A DNA stretch of 64,000 nt from Eubacterium plexicaudatum ASF492 (lineage in GTDB: Bacteria > Bacillota > Clostridia > Lachnospirales > Lachnospiraceae). How positions within the stretch are numbered: position 1 is the first letter of the stretch; each line of letters starts with the position of its first letter. The notes under the pieces are model-generated. The model had not been told where the DNA came from. It saw only the letters and a list, made by a program, of their open reading frames with translations, and did not search any database. Where the stretch lies: positions 2,995,501 through 3,059,500 of the forward strand of contig NZ_AQFT02000001.1 of assembly GCF_000364225.2 (NCBI RefSeq). The letters are read 5' to 3'. The translations under genes were made by a program, and so were the position numbers. This document shows positions 18,177 to 29,598 of this stretch, piece after piece.

Positions 18177-20213
18177 TTAAGGTTTTTTCACTACTTTCGC
18201 TGTTCTGCTCATTCCGCCATCCAAAAGCAGGGAACGATAGGAGGAAATCAGTCCTCTCGTCGGAACATATACTTTCAAAGACGTTTTCGTCTTTTTAAAA
18301 GCATAATTGCTGACATTTACCAGATTTTTGGAATTAATAACCACTTTCTGCAGTTTTGAACAGTTATAAAATGCATAATGCTCAATCGAACGCAATTTTG
18401 TTCCAAAGGTAATCTTTTTCAAAGAACCGTTGCCTCGAAACGCATTTGCATTGATACACGTAACCGAGTACGTACGTCCGCCGTATGAGATTGTATTCGG
18501 AATTGTAAGCGTTGTAACCGACTTATTTACAAGTCCCATAACCCGTACCCGTTTATCCGTAATGCTGGATATTTTGTATATAATATTGCCAACCGTAATC
18601 TGATCGCCTTTTTTCTGTCCGGAGTCATCGGACTGATTCGTATCGTCTGTCATGGAAATCAGCCATACCGCATCTACGGTCAGATCCGAATTCACTCTTT
18701 TATAATTTTCCGTTGACCATGCAAGGCGATAGCCTTTTTTCGTCCAGTTCGGTGTTGCCGCTTCCGTTCCTTCTTCTACGCCTGTTACGACGGATTCTCT
18801 GTTATTTGCGGTATCACGAAAAGTTACCGTATACAGCTTTTTCCAGACCGTGCTGATCGTTCTGTTTGAAGTAATCACCGTACCGGAGTTAAAATCATCC
18901 GTCCAGCGAAGCACATATCCTGCCCGTTCCCAGCCTACCGGCGGATCAACCGTCTCTCCGCTCATAACCTTTTTCTCAATCGTCTGTTTTGTTTCCGTAT
19001 TGTAAAACTTTACGGTACATTCCACACTGCGCGTAATATTATTTGTAATCGCATACCGTTCCGCCGTGCTTCCGCCCTGACAGATAATGCACAATCCGCT
19101 GCTGCAGTTGCGGAATACTTCCGCCCCGATACTCGTAACGGAGTTTGGAATCGTTACATTTCCAAGTCCGGAACAGTTATAAAATGCTTTATCACCTATC
19201 GTACGCACGGTATTTGGAATGGTAATGGACGACAGCCCTCTGCAGCCATAAAAAGCCTCATTACGAATCTGGGTTACATTTTCCGGAAATTCCGTTAAAA
19301 TGCCGGACTGTGTGCCGGCAGGGCAAAGCAGCAATACGTTGCTGTTATTGCTTTCTCTGTAATATAATATCCCATTATTCACAAAATATAACGGATTGTT
19401 CGTAACTTTTACACCATTTGTCAAACCATCCAGAGACTGGCAGTCGGCAAATGCACCGCCTTCGATCCAGGTAACCGTAGATCCGATCTCAACGCTGTTT
19501 AAATTGCTGCATCCCATAAACGCTTCATTCTGTACCGTCTGCACACCGCCCTGTCCTCTTACTTTTTCGCCAAGCGTAATTCCGGTCAGCGCATTACAGC
19601 CAAAAAACGCACGGTACTCAATTTCTTCCGCAGCGATATATCCGCCTGCCGGGCTCTTCTGATCATTCGAGGAATTCTCACTCATATAATCGTTATAATA
19701 TGTCTGAATACTTGACAGACCCGTACAGTTTGCAAATGCTTCCTGTCCGATATAAGTAATCGTATCCGGCAGCAGCAGAGAATTTAACGTCGTACAGCCA
19801 TTAAATGCCCGGCGCAGAATACCTCTTACTTTAACATACACGCCCGTTGGCGTATCCTCGGTATTCGAATCATCTTTGTTATCCTGGTTGTTTCCATTTC
19901 CATTGTTGCCATTTCCATTGTTGCCATTCGGATCATAATAAATCGTAGTCGGTATTCTTAATTCCCCATTCACAATCGCATGAGAAGTATAACTTTCCAC
20001 ATTGGCAAAGTAATCTCTGCCCATATCATCCGTTGCATATCCGGTAAACGTAAAGGTAAGTGTAACATTTCCTTTTTCGTCTCGGATCGCATAACTGCCC
20101 TGCGGCACTTCCTCCGCAAATACATTTCCGGTCTGCAGCACAAGGCTGAGCGCAAACGCTATCAGAAACAACATTCCGGCACGCCAAATAGGTATATTTT
20201 TCTGCTTTTCCAT
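18177..20213 (-). CDS. Secreted BspA-like leucine-rich-repeat surface protein with InlB-type B repeats
   Basis: 678 residues. An N-terminal signal segment (GMLFLIAFALSLVLQTGNVFA) is followed by an Asn/Gly-rich linker (about 95-115), five or more LRR_5 repeats (FNGCTTLNSLLLPDTITYIG, FMGCSNLNSVEIGSTVTWIE), two Listeria-Bacteroides B-type repeats (around VKFYNTETKQ... and VTFRDTANNRE...) and a final LRR block. No LPXTG or S-layer motif is evident. Such proteins mediate surface adhesion. It lies 19 bases after a paralogue of the same layout, so the two form an operon. Confidence 0.85.
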   Translation of the reverse strand: MEKQKNIPIWRAGMLFLIAFALSLVLQTGNVFAEEVPQGSYAIRDEKGNVTLTFTFTGYATDDMGRDYFANVESYTSHAIVNGELRIPTTIYYDPNGNNGNGNNGNGNNQDNKDDSNTEDTPTGVYVKVRGILRRAFNGCTTLNSLLLPDTITYIGQEAFANCTGLSSIQTYYNDYMSENSSNDQKSPAGGYIAAEEIEYRAFFGCNALTGITLGEKVRGQGGVQTVQNEAFMGCSNLNSVEIGSTVTWIEGGAFADCQSLDGLTNGVKVTNNPLYFVNNGILYYRESNNSNVLLLCPAGTQSGILTEFPENVTQIRNEAFYGCRGLSSITIPNTVRTIGDKAFYNCSGLGNVTIPNSVTSIGAEVFRNCSSGLCIICQGGSTAERYAITNNITRSVECTVKFYNTETKQTIEKKVMSGETVDPPVGWERAGYVLRWTDDFNSGTVITSNRTISTVWKKLYTVTFRDTANNRESVVTGVEEGTEAATPNWTKKGYRLAWSTENYKRVNSDLTVDAVWLISMTDDTNQSDDSGQKKGDQITVGNIIYKISSITDKRVRVMGLVNKSVTTLTIPNTISYGGRTYSVTCINANAFRGNGSLKKITFGTKLRSIEHYAFYNCSKLQKVVINSKNLVNVSNYAFKKTKTSLKVYVPTRGLISSYRSLLLDGGMSRTAKVVKKP
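19890..19930. repeat. Short tandem repeat encoding Asn-Gly linker
   Basis: A 15-base unit (GTTGCCATTTCCATT on the plus strand) is repeated about two and a half times inside the LRR gene and encodes the NGNNGNGNN linker. It is prone to length change by slippage. Confidence 0.7.
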
Positions 20214-20232
20214 TTTTACAATCCCTCCTGTC

Positions 20233-22302
20233 TTACAGCCGCTTCATAGACGGTTTTTTTACGCCGGAACTTTTCAGCAGCGCTCTGTATTTGTCCATTT
20301 TTGAATTGTATGTATAGAACTTTGCACTCGCATGGATTTTGCTGAACGCCTTGTTATTAATCTTTATTATATCTTTGCTTTTCAGTTTGATCTTTTTTAA
20401 TTTTTTACAGTTGTAAAATGCCTTTGCACTGATGCTTTTCATATTTTTATTAATTACAACACTCGTAATACTCTTGTTGCCTTTCAGTGCATTGTTGGTA
20501 ATCAGTGTCACGCGATAGCGTACTCCGCCGGACGATACGGTTTCCGGTATGGTCACGGTACTGACATTTGCATTAACAAGACCGACAAATTTTACCGTAG
20601 GATTTCCCGGATTCGAAGAGCTTACTTTATACAGATTGTTGCCCTTAGTAATATCCGTTCCTTTTGCCGCCGGCTTTACTGCGTCCGCACCGATTGTCGT
20701 ACCTGTCGTCTTGTTGCGCCAGACTGCGTGCACCGTAAAATCTTCCGTTACCATCTCTGTCAGATCTCTGTCCCAGGAAAGCGTATATCCCGGCATCGAC
20801 CATGACGGCGGTGTCACGAGTTTTCCTTCGTCTACCTGTATCACTTCGGAACGGTCATTCAAACTGTCCGAAAACGTCACATTAAACAGCTTATTCCATA
20901 CCTGATGCACTCTCGTATCCTGTTTAATCGCCGTATAACTGCCGCTCCAGCTCATCCGATAACCCTGACGCCCTTCCACACTTGGCGGTATCGCATCCTT
21001 GCCTTCTACCACTTCCTGTGTGGAAATCAGATTGGAATAGGTAGAGTTCGTATAAAAGCTGACCGTATAGGTGCGTTCTGCCGTAAGGCCGTTTGACGCC
21101 GCATATACCGCAGCCTGCGAACCGTTGTGACATAATACCGTTACTTTCGTACCGGTAAATACGCCGCTTCCAATAGAGGTCGTCCGCATCGGAATGGTAA
21201 TCTGATGCAGCGCTTCACAGTTTGCAAACGCCTGGTCACCAATCGTCGTCACATTTCCCGGAACGACAAAGTCCACCAGCGATTTGCATCCCTGAAATGC
21301 ACGGTTTCCGATAATTTTCATATCATTTGTCATATTTACTTTTTTTAATTTCTCACAATTCTGGAATGTGCCCGGATTGATCGTCGTCACACCTGCCGGG
21401 ATGGTAATCTCTTCCAGCGAACTGTCTCCGCGGAACGCTTCTTCACCAAGCGAGGTCAATCCAACCGGAAGTAAAATGGACTTAAGCATCTTACATTCTG
21501 CAAATGCATGATCTCCAATCTTTTTTACCGTATCCGGAATCGCAATTGTCTGCAGGGTCGGAGACCCCCAGAAAGCTCCTTCCGAAATTTCCGTCAGTGT
21601 AAAAGAAACGGCATCCGGCACTTTGTATTCTGCCGCCGAATTGGCAAGCGGATACTGTACGAGTGTATACAGTCCGGTTCCTGCTCCGGCCGTATAATAA
21701 TACAATGCATTGTCAATAATTTTATATCTCTGATTGCCTTCGCCAACTTTCATACTGTTGAGCGCCACGCAGTCCGCGAATACATATTTGCCTATGTTGG
21801 TCGTTGTAGACGCGATTTCTACAGTCGTCAGGTCATGACAGGCAAAAAAAGCTCTGTCTCCGATCGTACGGATTCCAAACACTTTTCCTTCACTGTTCGT
21901 ACCGCCCGACATGGTCACTTTCTGAATGCCCAGATTGCCGCTGAAAGCATTTTCCGCAATAGACGTTACTTCATATACGGTGGTCGTCGTATCCGGCTTC
22001 TGTGTGCCACCCGTACCGCCCGTGTTTCCTCCGGATGAAGTCGTTTTGGTCACCGTAATTTTCGTTGGAATTGCAAGCTCTTTCATTCCTCCGTTGTATC
22101 CGGTAATTTCCGCTTCTTTGCCGTTCAGACGAAATGTGAAACCGCCTGCCGTTGTCCGTCCGTCGGTGGAAGTATCTTCCACTTCACTGCCCGCACTCTG
22201 CGAGGCAGCCATCACATATCCGGCCTCCGCATATGGAATCGTAACAGCCGAGGTAAGCGTTACCGCTGCTGCAAGCGCTGCTGCCCATACTCTTTGTCTC
22301 AT
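20233..22302 (-). CDS. Secreted BspA-like leucine-rich-repeat surface protein, paralogue
   Basis: 689 residues with a signal peptide (AAALAAAVTLTSAVTIPYAEA), LRR_5 repeats (AFAECKMLKSILLPVGLTSLG, FQNCEKLKKVNMTNDMKIIG), two B-type repeats (VSFYTNSTYSN..., VTFSDSLNDRS...) and a C-terminal LRR block ending in a lysine-rich segment. The order of domains matches the 678-residue neighbour, so the pair arose by duplication. The start has GGGGG upstream. Both frames are intact over 2 kb each. Confidence 0.85.
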   Translation of the reverse strand: MRQRVWAAALAAAVTLTSAVTIPYAEAGYVMAASQSAGSEVEDTSTDGRTTAGGFTFRLNGKEAEITGYNGGMKELAIPTKITVTKTTSSGGNTGGTGGTQKPDTTTTVYEVTSIAENAFSGNLGIQKVTMSGGTNSEGKVFGIRTIGDRAFFACHDLTTVEIASTTTNIGKYVFADCVALNSMKVGEGNQRYKIIDNALYYYTAGAGTGLYTLVQYPLANSAAEYKVPDAVSFTLTEISEGAFWGSPTLQTIAIPDTVKKIGDHAFAECKMLKSILLPVGLTSLGEEAFRGDSSLEEITIPAGVTTINPGTFQNCEKLKKVNMTNDMKIIGNRAFQGCKSLVDFVVPGNVTTIGDQAFANCEALHQITIPMRTTSIGSGVFTGTKVTVLCHNGSQAAVYAASNGLTAERTYTVSFYTNSTYSNLISTQEVVEGKDAIPPSVEGRQGYRMSWSGSYTAIKQDTRVHQVWNKLFNVTFSDSLNDRSEVIQVDEGKLVTPPSWSMPGYTLSWDRDLTEMVTEDFTVHAVWRNKTTGTTIGADAVKPAAKGTDITKGNNLYKVSSSNPGNPTVKFVGLVNANVSTVTIPETVSSGGVRYRVTLITNNALKGNKSITSVVINKNMKSISAKAFYNCKKLKKIKLKSKDIIKINNKAFSKIHASAKFYTYNSKMDKYRALLKSSGVKKPSMKRL

Positions 22303-22422
22303 TTGAATCCCCCTGTGCTTTGCTCTCGCAATTACTTATTTGGTCACTATATCACTATAAGAAATTATATACTATCCTTCCATAATCTTCAACAAGATTT
22401 ATATGGAAATTCGAGTATTCCA

Positions 22423-23037
22423 TTAAAGCATACAGTCAATATGATTTCCTACAAAACTGTTTACCATCTGCTGTGCGGACTGTACCTGTAGCGTTGTCTG
22501 CGCACTGTCGCCGGATTCTTTTTTATCCGTACTCTGCTTTGGTATATTCAGATTGTTTCTAAGATACATCCGTTCTGTCTGCTTCATCTGCTTTTCCGTC
22601 ATTTGGGCATATTCCGCATTTTCGGAAAACAGAACGCTTACCTGGTATCTGCCCGTATCCTGCAGCTTTTTCTTGTCAATCTTAAGCTGTCCGTTGCTCT
22701 TGATCGAAATACCGATCTCTCCCAGCTCGTCTGCATGCTCTTTTGTCAGTTTTTTCATCTTGTTCAGATAACGACTCACATCCTCGTTATCCATCCCTTT
22801 TGCAGAATCCAGATAATTATTATACGTATTTACAAATGCCTGTACTTTATCCATCAACTCCGAGCCTTCGCCGTCATCATAGTCATATTCACCAAGCTCT
22901 TTGACCGCTCTGCGGATTGCTTTCAAATCCGCAGAAAAAAGGCTGTGCGCAGGCTGTCCCTCTCTGCCGGTCGCGGTGGCTCCATAGGCATTCCCCTTAT
23001 ACAGCTGTCTCATATAACCGGAAATTATCAGACTCAT
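22423..23037 (-). CDS. Hypothetical protein with a flagellar-cap-like segment
   Basis: 204 residues from ATG 23037, eight bases after AAGGAGGA. Residues about 60-130 (VQAFVNTYNNYLDSA ... LGEIGISIKSNGQLKIDKKKL) resemble the C-terminal region of FliD-type hook-associated proteins. The N-terminus (MSLIISGYMRQLYKGNAYG) is short and no signal peptide is seen. It could be a flagellum-related or secreted helical protein. Not assigned. Confidence 0.45.
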   Translation of the reverse strand: MSLIISGYMRQLYKGNAYGATATGREGQPAHSLFSADLKAIRRAVKELGEYDYDDGEGSELMDKVQAFVNTYNNYLDSAKGMDNEDVSRYLNKMKKLTKEHADELGEIGISIKSNGQLKIDKKKLQDTGRYQVSVLFSENAEYAQMTEKQMKQTERMYLRNNLNIPKQSTDKKESGDSAQTTLQVQSAQQMVNSFVGNHIDCML

Positions 23038-23185
23038 ATCCATTCCTCCTTACCAGAATTTTATTTTCACCTGTCAAGTTATCAACGCAGTATTTCCTCA
23101 TTAGTATATATTTCGTCCATTTCTTATATTTTCATAAGGGTATTCTGCCATGAAAACATTAGAATTACATGAAATTTTGCTGTTT

Positions 23186-23908
23186 TTAAAGTACTTTGGA
23201 CAGAAATTCCTTGGTCCTTGCATGTTTTGGATGTTCAAACACTTCCACCGGCGTTCCCTGTTCCAGTATATGCCCTTCGTCTACAAAAAACACACGTGTG
23301 GCAACCTCTCTGGCAAAGCCCATTTCATGCGTTACAACAGCCATTGTCATTCCTTCGTCTGCCAGACCTTTCATTACTTCCAGCACTTCTCCGACCATTT
23401 CCGGGTCCAGCGCCGAAGTCGGTTCGTCAAAGAGCATCATCTTCGGCTTTAATGCCAGTGAACGTACAATGGCAATGCGCTGCTTTTGTCCGCCAGATAA
23501 CTGTCCGGGATACGCATCCGCCTTTTCCTGCAGATTGACAATTCTAAGCAGTCGGAGCGCTTCTTCGCATGCCTCTTCCTTTTCCATCAGCTTAAGCTGA
23601 ATCGGCGCCAGTGTAATATTATCCAGAATCGACAGATGCGGAAACAGATTAAAATGCTGAAACACCATTCCCATCTGCTGGCGGATTTTATTAATGTCCA
23701 CACCCTTTCCCGTAATATCCGTTCCATCAAAAATAATCCTCCCGCCGGTAGGCTGCTCCAATAAATTCAGACAGCGCAGAAATGTAGATTTGCCGGAACC
23801 GGACGGTCCGATAATCGCAATTTTTTCTCCTGCATGTATCGTTTCTGTAATATTATCCAGTACCAGATGACCTCCAAATTTTTTTGTAAGTTTTTCAACG
23901 GCGATCAC
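23186..23908 (-). CDS. Polar amino-acid ABC transporter ATP-binding protein
   Basis: 240 residues. Walker [10 protein letters not shown], the signature LSGGQKQR, Walker [15 protein letters not shown] and the switch histidine (VVTHEMG) are all present. This is the GlnQ/HisP class, powering uptake of polar amino acids at the inner membrane. It overlaps the permease gene by 14 bases. Intact, although the binding protein upstream is broken. Confidence 0.93.
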   Translation of the reverse strand: MIAVEKLTKKFGGHLVLDNITETIHAGEKIAIIGPSGSGKSTFLRCLNLLEQPTGGRIIFDGTDITGKGVDINKIRQQMGMVFQHFNLFPHLSILDNITLAPIQLKLMEKEEACEEALRLLRIVNLQEKADAYPGQLSGGQKQRIAIVRSLALKPKMMLFDEPTSALDPEMVGEVLEVMKGLADEGMTMAVVTHEMGFAREVATRVFFVDEGHILEQGTPVEVFEHPKHARTKEFLSKVL

Positions 23909-24614
23909 TTTCCCGAAGCCTCCTTTCGACTATTCCCATAATCCATGTAAAGAACATAACGACTGCCAGATACACGGCTGCCGCCGCAAGCAGCGGAATC
24001 AGCTGCTCATAGGTCGCGCCGCCGACAATTTCCGCACCTCTGGTCAGATCGTTCAGACCAATCGTACCACTGATAGACGTTTCTTTTAAAAGCGTAATAA
24101 TCTCATTGATCAATGCCGGCAGCGCATTTTTAAACGCCTGCGGCAGGATAATTTTTCGCATCGTCACCGTATAGCTTAAGCCAAGCGAACGTCCGGCTTC
24201 CATCTGTCCCTGATCAATCGACATAATCCCGGAGCGGAAAATCTCTGCCAGATATGCTCCCGAATTAATACCGAATGCGATAATCGCTGCCATAACTTTG
24301 CTTTCCAGATTCTGCAAAAAGAAAAAATAAAACAGCAGCAGCTGTACAAGTGTCGGCGTCCCTCGAATTACCGTCAGATACAATCTGGCAGCCGTATTCA
24401 GCAGCCAGAATACAATTCTGGCAGGTACACGCAGTTCTTCCTGCTTGATCTGATCATGGGACGAACGAATAATCGAAACAACAATACCAATCACAAGTCC
24501 CAGCAGAAGCGCTCCTGCCGTAACCCGTAATGTAATAAGCAGACCGTCGGTAAAATAACGCCAGCGGTCATCTGTGATAAAAAATTTGTCTATGATTTCC
24601 TTCAAATATTCCAT
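23895..24614 (-). CDS. Polar amino-acid ABC transporter permease
   Basis: 239 residues with about five membrane segments and the HisM/GlnP inner-membrane signature (the EAA loop around [24 protein letters not shown]). It forms the transmembrane channel with the ATPase encoded next. Intact. It follows the binding-protein gene after a hairpin that may reduce its expression relative to the binding protein. Confidence 0.92.
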   Translation of the reverse strand: MEYLKEIIDKFFITDDRWRYFTDGLLITLRVTAGALLLGLVIGIVVSIIRSSHDQIKQEELRVPARIVFWLLNTAARLYLTVIRGTPTLVQLLLFYFFFLQNLESKVMAAIIAFGINSGAYLAEIFRSGIMSIDQGQMEAGRSLGLSYTVTMRKIILPQAFKNALPALINEIITLLKETSISGTIGLNDLTRGAEIVGGATYEQLIPLLAAAAVYLAVVMFFTWIMGIVERRLRESDRR

Positions 24615-24665
24615 CCGGCTCTTTACTCCTTCTTCCTGTTTGTGTCAGTTGCACATAATAAAAAC

Positions 24666-24695
24666 CAGAAAAAGAGGGCGGTAAAAATGCCCTCT
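24666..24695 (-). terminator. Attenuating terminator between binding protein and permease
   Basis: On the minus strand AGAGGGC pairs with GCCCTCT, followed by TTTTTC. Its position inside the transporter operon would give more binding protein than permease. Confidence 0.65.
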
Positions 24696-24707
24696 GTCTG
24701 CTGCTTT

Positions 24708-25578
24708 TTATTCAGATACAATATACTTGTCAACAATTGACTGAATCGTTCCGTCTTCTTTTAATTCTGCCAAAGCGCTGTTAAAAGCTTCTGTCAGAGC
24801 AGTGTTTCCTTTTTGATTGCTGCTGCATAATCTTCCACCGCATACTCCGTATCCAGAATTTTCAGTCCGTCCGTACTGTTTACAAAAGAAATCGCAGGCT
24901 GATTGTCAATAATAACCGCGTCTACCTTTCCCTGTTTCAATGCCATCACCGCATCCGCACCTTTGTTATAAGCTTCCACATTTTCCTCGCCGAAATCTTC
25001 TTTTGCATAAATATCGCCTGTTGTTGCAAGCTGAACGCCGATCTTTTTGCCATTCAGATCATCAATGCTTGCAATCGAAGAATCTTCCGTCACGATGACT
25101 GCCTGAATTCCCGTTGCATAAGAATCGGAAAAATCAACGGCTTCCTTGCGTTCCTCCGTAACGGTCATACCTGCCAGACCAATGTCTGCCTTTCCCTGTG
25201 TTACCGCAATAATAATAGAATTAAACTCCATATCTTCAATCTTTAATTCCAGTCCGAGCCGGTCTGCTACCGCCTTTGCAATCTCAGTATCAATACCGAT
25301 GATCTCGCTGCCTTCATAATACTCATATGGCGGAAACGTCGCATTGGTAGCCATGGTCAGTACACCTTCTTTTACCGTTGTAATATTTGCCGCCGATGCA
25401 TCCGCACCATCATCTGTCTTTGTGTCTGTCGCCCCGGACGCATCATCATCTGCCTGCGTAATCTGTGCATTTACGTCCGTACCGGATGAAGCGCTGCTGT
25501 CGTCTGCTGCGCTGCCGCATCCGATCAGCATTGCTGCGGTCAACGTACATGTTACGAATGCTGCTATTAATTTTTCAT
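24708..25578 (-). pseudogene. Polar amino-acid ABC transporter substrate-binding lipoprotein, two frameshifts
   Basis: The natural start ATG 25578 (after GGAGGATAATA) would encode MKKLIAAF... and a lipobox LIGC, but the A5 run at plus 25571-25575 lacks one base and stops the frame at once; the remainder reads in another frame. Near the 3' end the A5 run at 24810-24814 lacks one base, replacing the last 33 residues (restorable as ...GNTALTEAFNSALAELKED) with TLL and a stop. The middle (LEIKDMEFNSIIIAVTQGKADIGLAGMTVTEER-type SBP_bac_3 sequence) is intact. Two independent losses at runs of five A. Confidence 0.85.
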
Positions 25579-25657
25579 TATTATCCTCCTTTTGCGGTCT
25601 GTCCGCACCAATATCTTTGCCATTATACCTAAAAATGAAAAAATTGCAATCATAAAT

Positions 25658-25697
25658 ATGCGAATCCCTCCTGCAAAAATGCAAAAGGGATTCGCAT
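25658..25697 (-). terminator. Terminator after the hybrid kinase gene
   Basis: A 12-base-pair perfect stem (ATGCGAATCCCT with its complement) with a small inner TGC/GCA pairing lies 3 bases after the stop codon of the kinase; a T-rich stretch follows further downstream on the minus strand. Confidence 0.55.
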
Positions 25698-25700
25698 TGC

Positions 25701-28255
25701 TTATTTGAAATATTTTTGAAACGTCCGCATACATTCGCGGATATCCAATGGCTTGGTCAGATGATCGTTCATACCGCTCTCAAAGCACCGCTGTGCATCA
25801 TCTGCAAAAGCATCTGCCGTCATGGCAATAATTGGAATATTTTTGTCCGGCCGGTCCAGCGCACGGATTGCCCTCGTAGCATCATAGCCGTTCATAACCG
25901 GCATACGCACGTCCATCAGAATCGCATCATAAAATCCAACTTCCGATTTTACAAATTTATCCACACACTCCTGCCCGTTCACCGCCCATTCCAGCTGCAG
26001 TCCCACAGCCGAAAAAATCTCATTGGCAATCTCCCAGTTAATGTCAATATCTTCGGCCAGAAGAATATTCTTTCCGGTAAAGTCATGTTCTTCCTCGGTG
26101 TCAATAACGCTGTGTCTTTCCCCATCCACGTATTGTTTCAGCCGTGTATACAGTGTGGATTTAAACAACGGTTTGGATATAAATCCTTCAATGTCCGATT
26201 CAAAAGAATGCTCCTCCAGCTCACTCCAGTCATAAGCAGAGATCAGAAAATCGGCACATCGTTTCCGACTCTTTTTTGAATCTCCCGTATCGTTGCTATT
26301 CCATCCATATTGGGCATTTTCCAGTCTACAAGTACAAAGTGATAATCCTCCTGCCTGTTATGGCGCTCTTCGATCAGATCGACCGCTTCTTTGCCGTCCT
26401 GCGTCCACTCCGCATGTACGCCAAGCGCTTCCAGATTTGCAACCGCACTCATACAAAGCATCTCATTGTCATCTACCACAAGCACGTTCCATTCCGGCAA
26501 AAGCATGTCTTCTTCCGCATGTTCTGCCTTTTCCAGATCTACAATCACATGAAAGCAGCTTCCTTCTCCCTGCCTGCTGCGCACCTCAATCCTGCCGCCC
26601 ATAAGTGTTACGATACTTTTTGTAATGGACGTTCCAAGACCTGTTCCGACAATTTTCTGCACTTTTTCATTCTCTTCTTCTCTGGCAAATGTTTCAAATA
26701 TTTTCTTTTGAAACTCTTCCGACATCCCTATGCCCGTATCTTCCACCATAAAATGCGTGCATATATAGTTTTCGCCTTTTTCCGATTCTTCCTGCCAGAG
26801 ATGAACGTCAATCCTTCCCTCTTCCGGTGTAAACTTCACCGCATTTGACAATAAGTTCAGCAGCACCTGATTCAGCCGTACCGCGTCACAGCATACATTT
26901 TCCGAATAAATATCGCGAATAAAAATATCAAAGTACTGATTATGCTCTTTTACCTGTGGCTGCATAATGTTGACAATGTCATCCATCGCTTCCCGCAGCG
27001 ACATCTGGCTGTTATTCAGCGTCATTTTTCCGCTTTCGATTTTTGACATATCCAGCACGTCATTAATCAGGCCCAGCAGATGCTTGCTTGATAAGCGTAC
27101 TTTTTTCAGACAATCCTCTACCCGCACCGCATCCCTGACATTGCGAAGCGCGATTTCCGTCATACCGATAATGGCGTTCATCGGTGTACGGATATCATGG
27201 CTCATACTGGACAAAAATTCGCTTTTTGCCATATTGGCCTGCACTGCCGCGCGTTCTTTTTTATCGAGTTCTTTCATCTGCTGCTTGGACAATTTGTAAT
27301 ACTTAACAAAAATGACAACCATCGTCAGAAATATGATCATGGCCGAACTGATCATAATCAGAATCCGCACGGAATCCAGATTGCCCAGACGTTCGTTTAA
27401 CACACCGCTTGGCATTACCGCAACAAGATACCATTCCACATTATCTGAAATCGGTGTACAGCACAAAAACCGATGCTCTCCGTCTACCGAAACAACCGCC
27501 GTATACCGCTTTCTGCTGTTTAACGCTTCTTTTAACTCCTCCACAAAATCATCTGCGGTCTTTCCTTCGAATTCCTCCAGCATCACTTTGATTCGATTAA
27601 AATAATTATCCCGATACGCATCGTTACTTCGAATTACAAAAGACCCGTCTTTTGCAATGACATGCGAATATACTCTTGCATCTTTTTCGTCCAGAAACAA
27701 CGATTCTTTCAAATACTCCATCGGTACGCCGCCAATCAAAGCCTCACTGACTCCGCCGTCTTTCAGCGGATACTCCACTGCTTTCGCAAGCATTAACATT
27801 TTGTTATCATTTTTATCTTCCGCTACGGCAATCCCACTGCCATTTTCCGCTACGCTTTTCATCAGACTGTCAAATTCGGAAATGCGCAGCGGCTCACCAA
27901 CAATCCGCTCCACTTCTCCATCGCCCGTATACAGTCCCATGTAAGTAAAGTCCCGCACCTGCGTACTGAACTTCAACTCTTTCAGCACATCCTCATAATT
28001 GACATTCATTGCAGGTGTCCGCTTAATAATTCCGTTTACCTGCTCCAAACGCAAATCGGTAATCGAAGAAAATTTCTGCTGTATCTGAAAGCTGACTTCT
28101 TCCATATAAATGCCGCTGATATCTTCGATCGAATTTTCCGTCTGCTTCTGTATATACAGAATCGCCCAGGTAAATACCAGCAAACAGACAATGATAACAC
28201 TGACGATGCTGACTGCAAAAAATCTTTTTATTTTCTTATCTAACATTGTACCCAT
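25701..28255 (-). pseudogene. Hybrid sensor histidine kinase with two receiver domains, frameshifted
   Basis: Layout: membrane segment (about 12-32), a Cache-type extracellular domain, a second membrane segment (about 300-320), HisKA (SHDIRTPMNAIIGM), HATPase (N box, DTGIGMSEEFQKKIF), first receiver (VLVDWKMPNMDG) and second receiver (ILMDVRMPVMNGYDA). The first receiver ends early at 26243 because the T4 run (plus AAAA 26247-26250) lacks one T; adding it restores PIFLISAYDW... and joins the second receiver. The start is ATG 28255 or 28246. The product would otherwise lack the phosphotransfer output. The next gene upstream encodes a diguanylate cyclase. Confidence 0.85.
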
Positions 28256-28299
28256 ACTTTCTACTTCCCCGCCTTTTGGTGCTTTTTATGACCTGTTTG

Positions 28300-29376
28300 T
28301 TATACTATCACACGGTTTCTGCCCCGCTGTTTTCCGAGATAAAGCTTCTCATCCGCACTGCGGATTACTTTTTCATAATTGCTGTCCGCAAGGCCGCAAG
28401 CAATACCGGATGTTATGGTAATTCGTATATGACATCCCGCCGCCTGAATTACCAGCGACTCTACTTCCTGCCTCAGCTGCTCCATTTTTTTATAAACCTC
28501 TTCCTGTGTATTGTCCGGAAAATATAAAATAAACTCCTCCCTCCCCAGCGAACGGCCAGATTCACTGTTCCTGCCGTATCCTGCAGACAGGAAGCAACTT
28601 TCCGCAACACCTTATCGCCCGCTTCATGTCCGTATGTATCATTCACTTTTTTAAAAAATCAATGTCTACCATTGCAACGACAAAACCCGTACGACTACCA
28701 TATGGAATTTCTTCGATATAGCGTTCCAGAAACCGGCGATTGTACAAGCCGGTCAACGCATCGTGATTGTTGCTGTATTCCAGCGATTTCCATACTTTTT
28801 CCGTCTCCTTTGAATAAAAAAACGTCGCTGCCAGCACAATCGTCGCCGTAACGCCGATATTGATCAGATAAAAAGAAGTTTGATACGCAGCCGCGGCTTT
28901 TTGAATCATCGGACAACGGATATGGAAAATTAAAATAACACCCTCCAGCAGAATCGCTGTTACAATCCCGATAATCTGATAAAGAAATCGCCTGTTTCCA
29001 TAAGACGGAACCAAATAAAATATGGCAGCGGACATTCCTACAATATACAGAAAAAATCCATAATCCGGCCCAAGCGCAATTTCACTGAACACGGAAAAAA
29101 TCAAAATTTCAAAGTATGTATAAACCAGACTGCGCTCGGAAGTGTCTTTTTTTACAACTAACAGGTTTAAATAAAAGATACTGCTGAATGTATTCAACGC
29201 TACCAGCTGCCAGATATCCAACAAATAAAAATAAGCGTATAAATTCCATGAATCATCAAGCAGACCGCCAAAAAGACCAAATTACTGTTTTTCGTAACCC
29301 AGTCTATCGTTTTCTGCAATTTCGTATTTTTCTTCGAATTTAATTCATGCATTTGCTTTTCCAATCTATGTATCAT
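28300..29376 (-). pseudogene. Membrane diguanylate cyclase, three frameshifts
   Basis: From ATG 29376 (or 29352) an N-terminal domain with about six membrane helices leads to a GGDEF domain (NNHDALTGLYNRRFLERYI, then the catalytic motif). One base is missing at each of three runs: plus AAA 29223-29225 (restores IFILLDIWQL), T6 28647-28652 (restores FLKKVNDTYGHE) and CCC 28539-28541 (restores the active-site motif GGEEF). Corrected, it would be about 358 residues and synthesise cyclic di-GMP. As it stands it is broken into four pieces. Confidence 0.82.
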
Positions 29377-29462
29377 TCTACCGTTCCTGACCGTATTATA
29401 ATCTATTTTTCGTTTGGATGCAATAATGGATTGCTTTTTCGTGTTTCATTTATCAAATACAG

Positions 29463-29598
29463 TGTTACTGTTCACACCCAATTTCATTTACTTAATGGAT
29501 TCCCGAACGACTCTGCACCTGCCGGAATGGTTTTGCCGGCCGGCGCAAAGTCTGACTATGACAAGCTTAAGTAAATGAAATTGGGTGTAAACAGTAAC
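29463..29598. mobile_element. MITE-like element, copy 1
   Basis: 136 bases bounded by near-perfect 32-base inverted arms (31 of 32 match; outer 15 bases GTTACTGTTCACACC) and flanked by a 9-base direct repeat CAAATACAG (29454-29462 and 29599-29607), the expected target duplication. It encodes nothing. The outer arm is shared with the element at 38369-38513. No parent transposase with these ends is in the window. Confidence 0.8.

Noticed and set aside
19890..19930. Possible CRISPR-like repeat
   Set aside because: It is a short tandem repeat with no spacers, inside a coding sequence for an Asn/Gly linker.
28539..28652. Diguanylate cyclase with a degenerate active site
   Set aside because: The motif GGEEF is complete once one G is restored, so the gene is frameshifted rather than degenerate.
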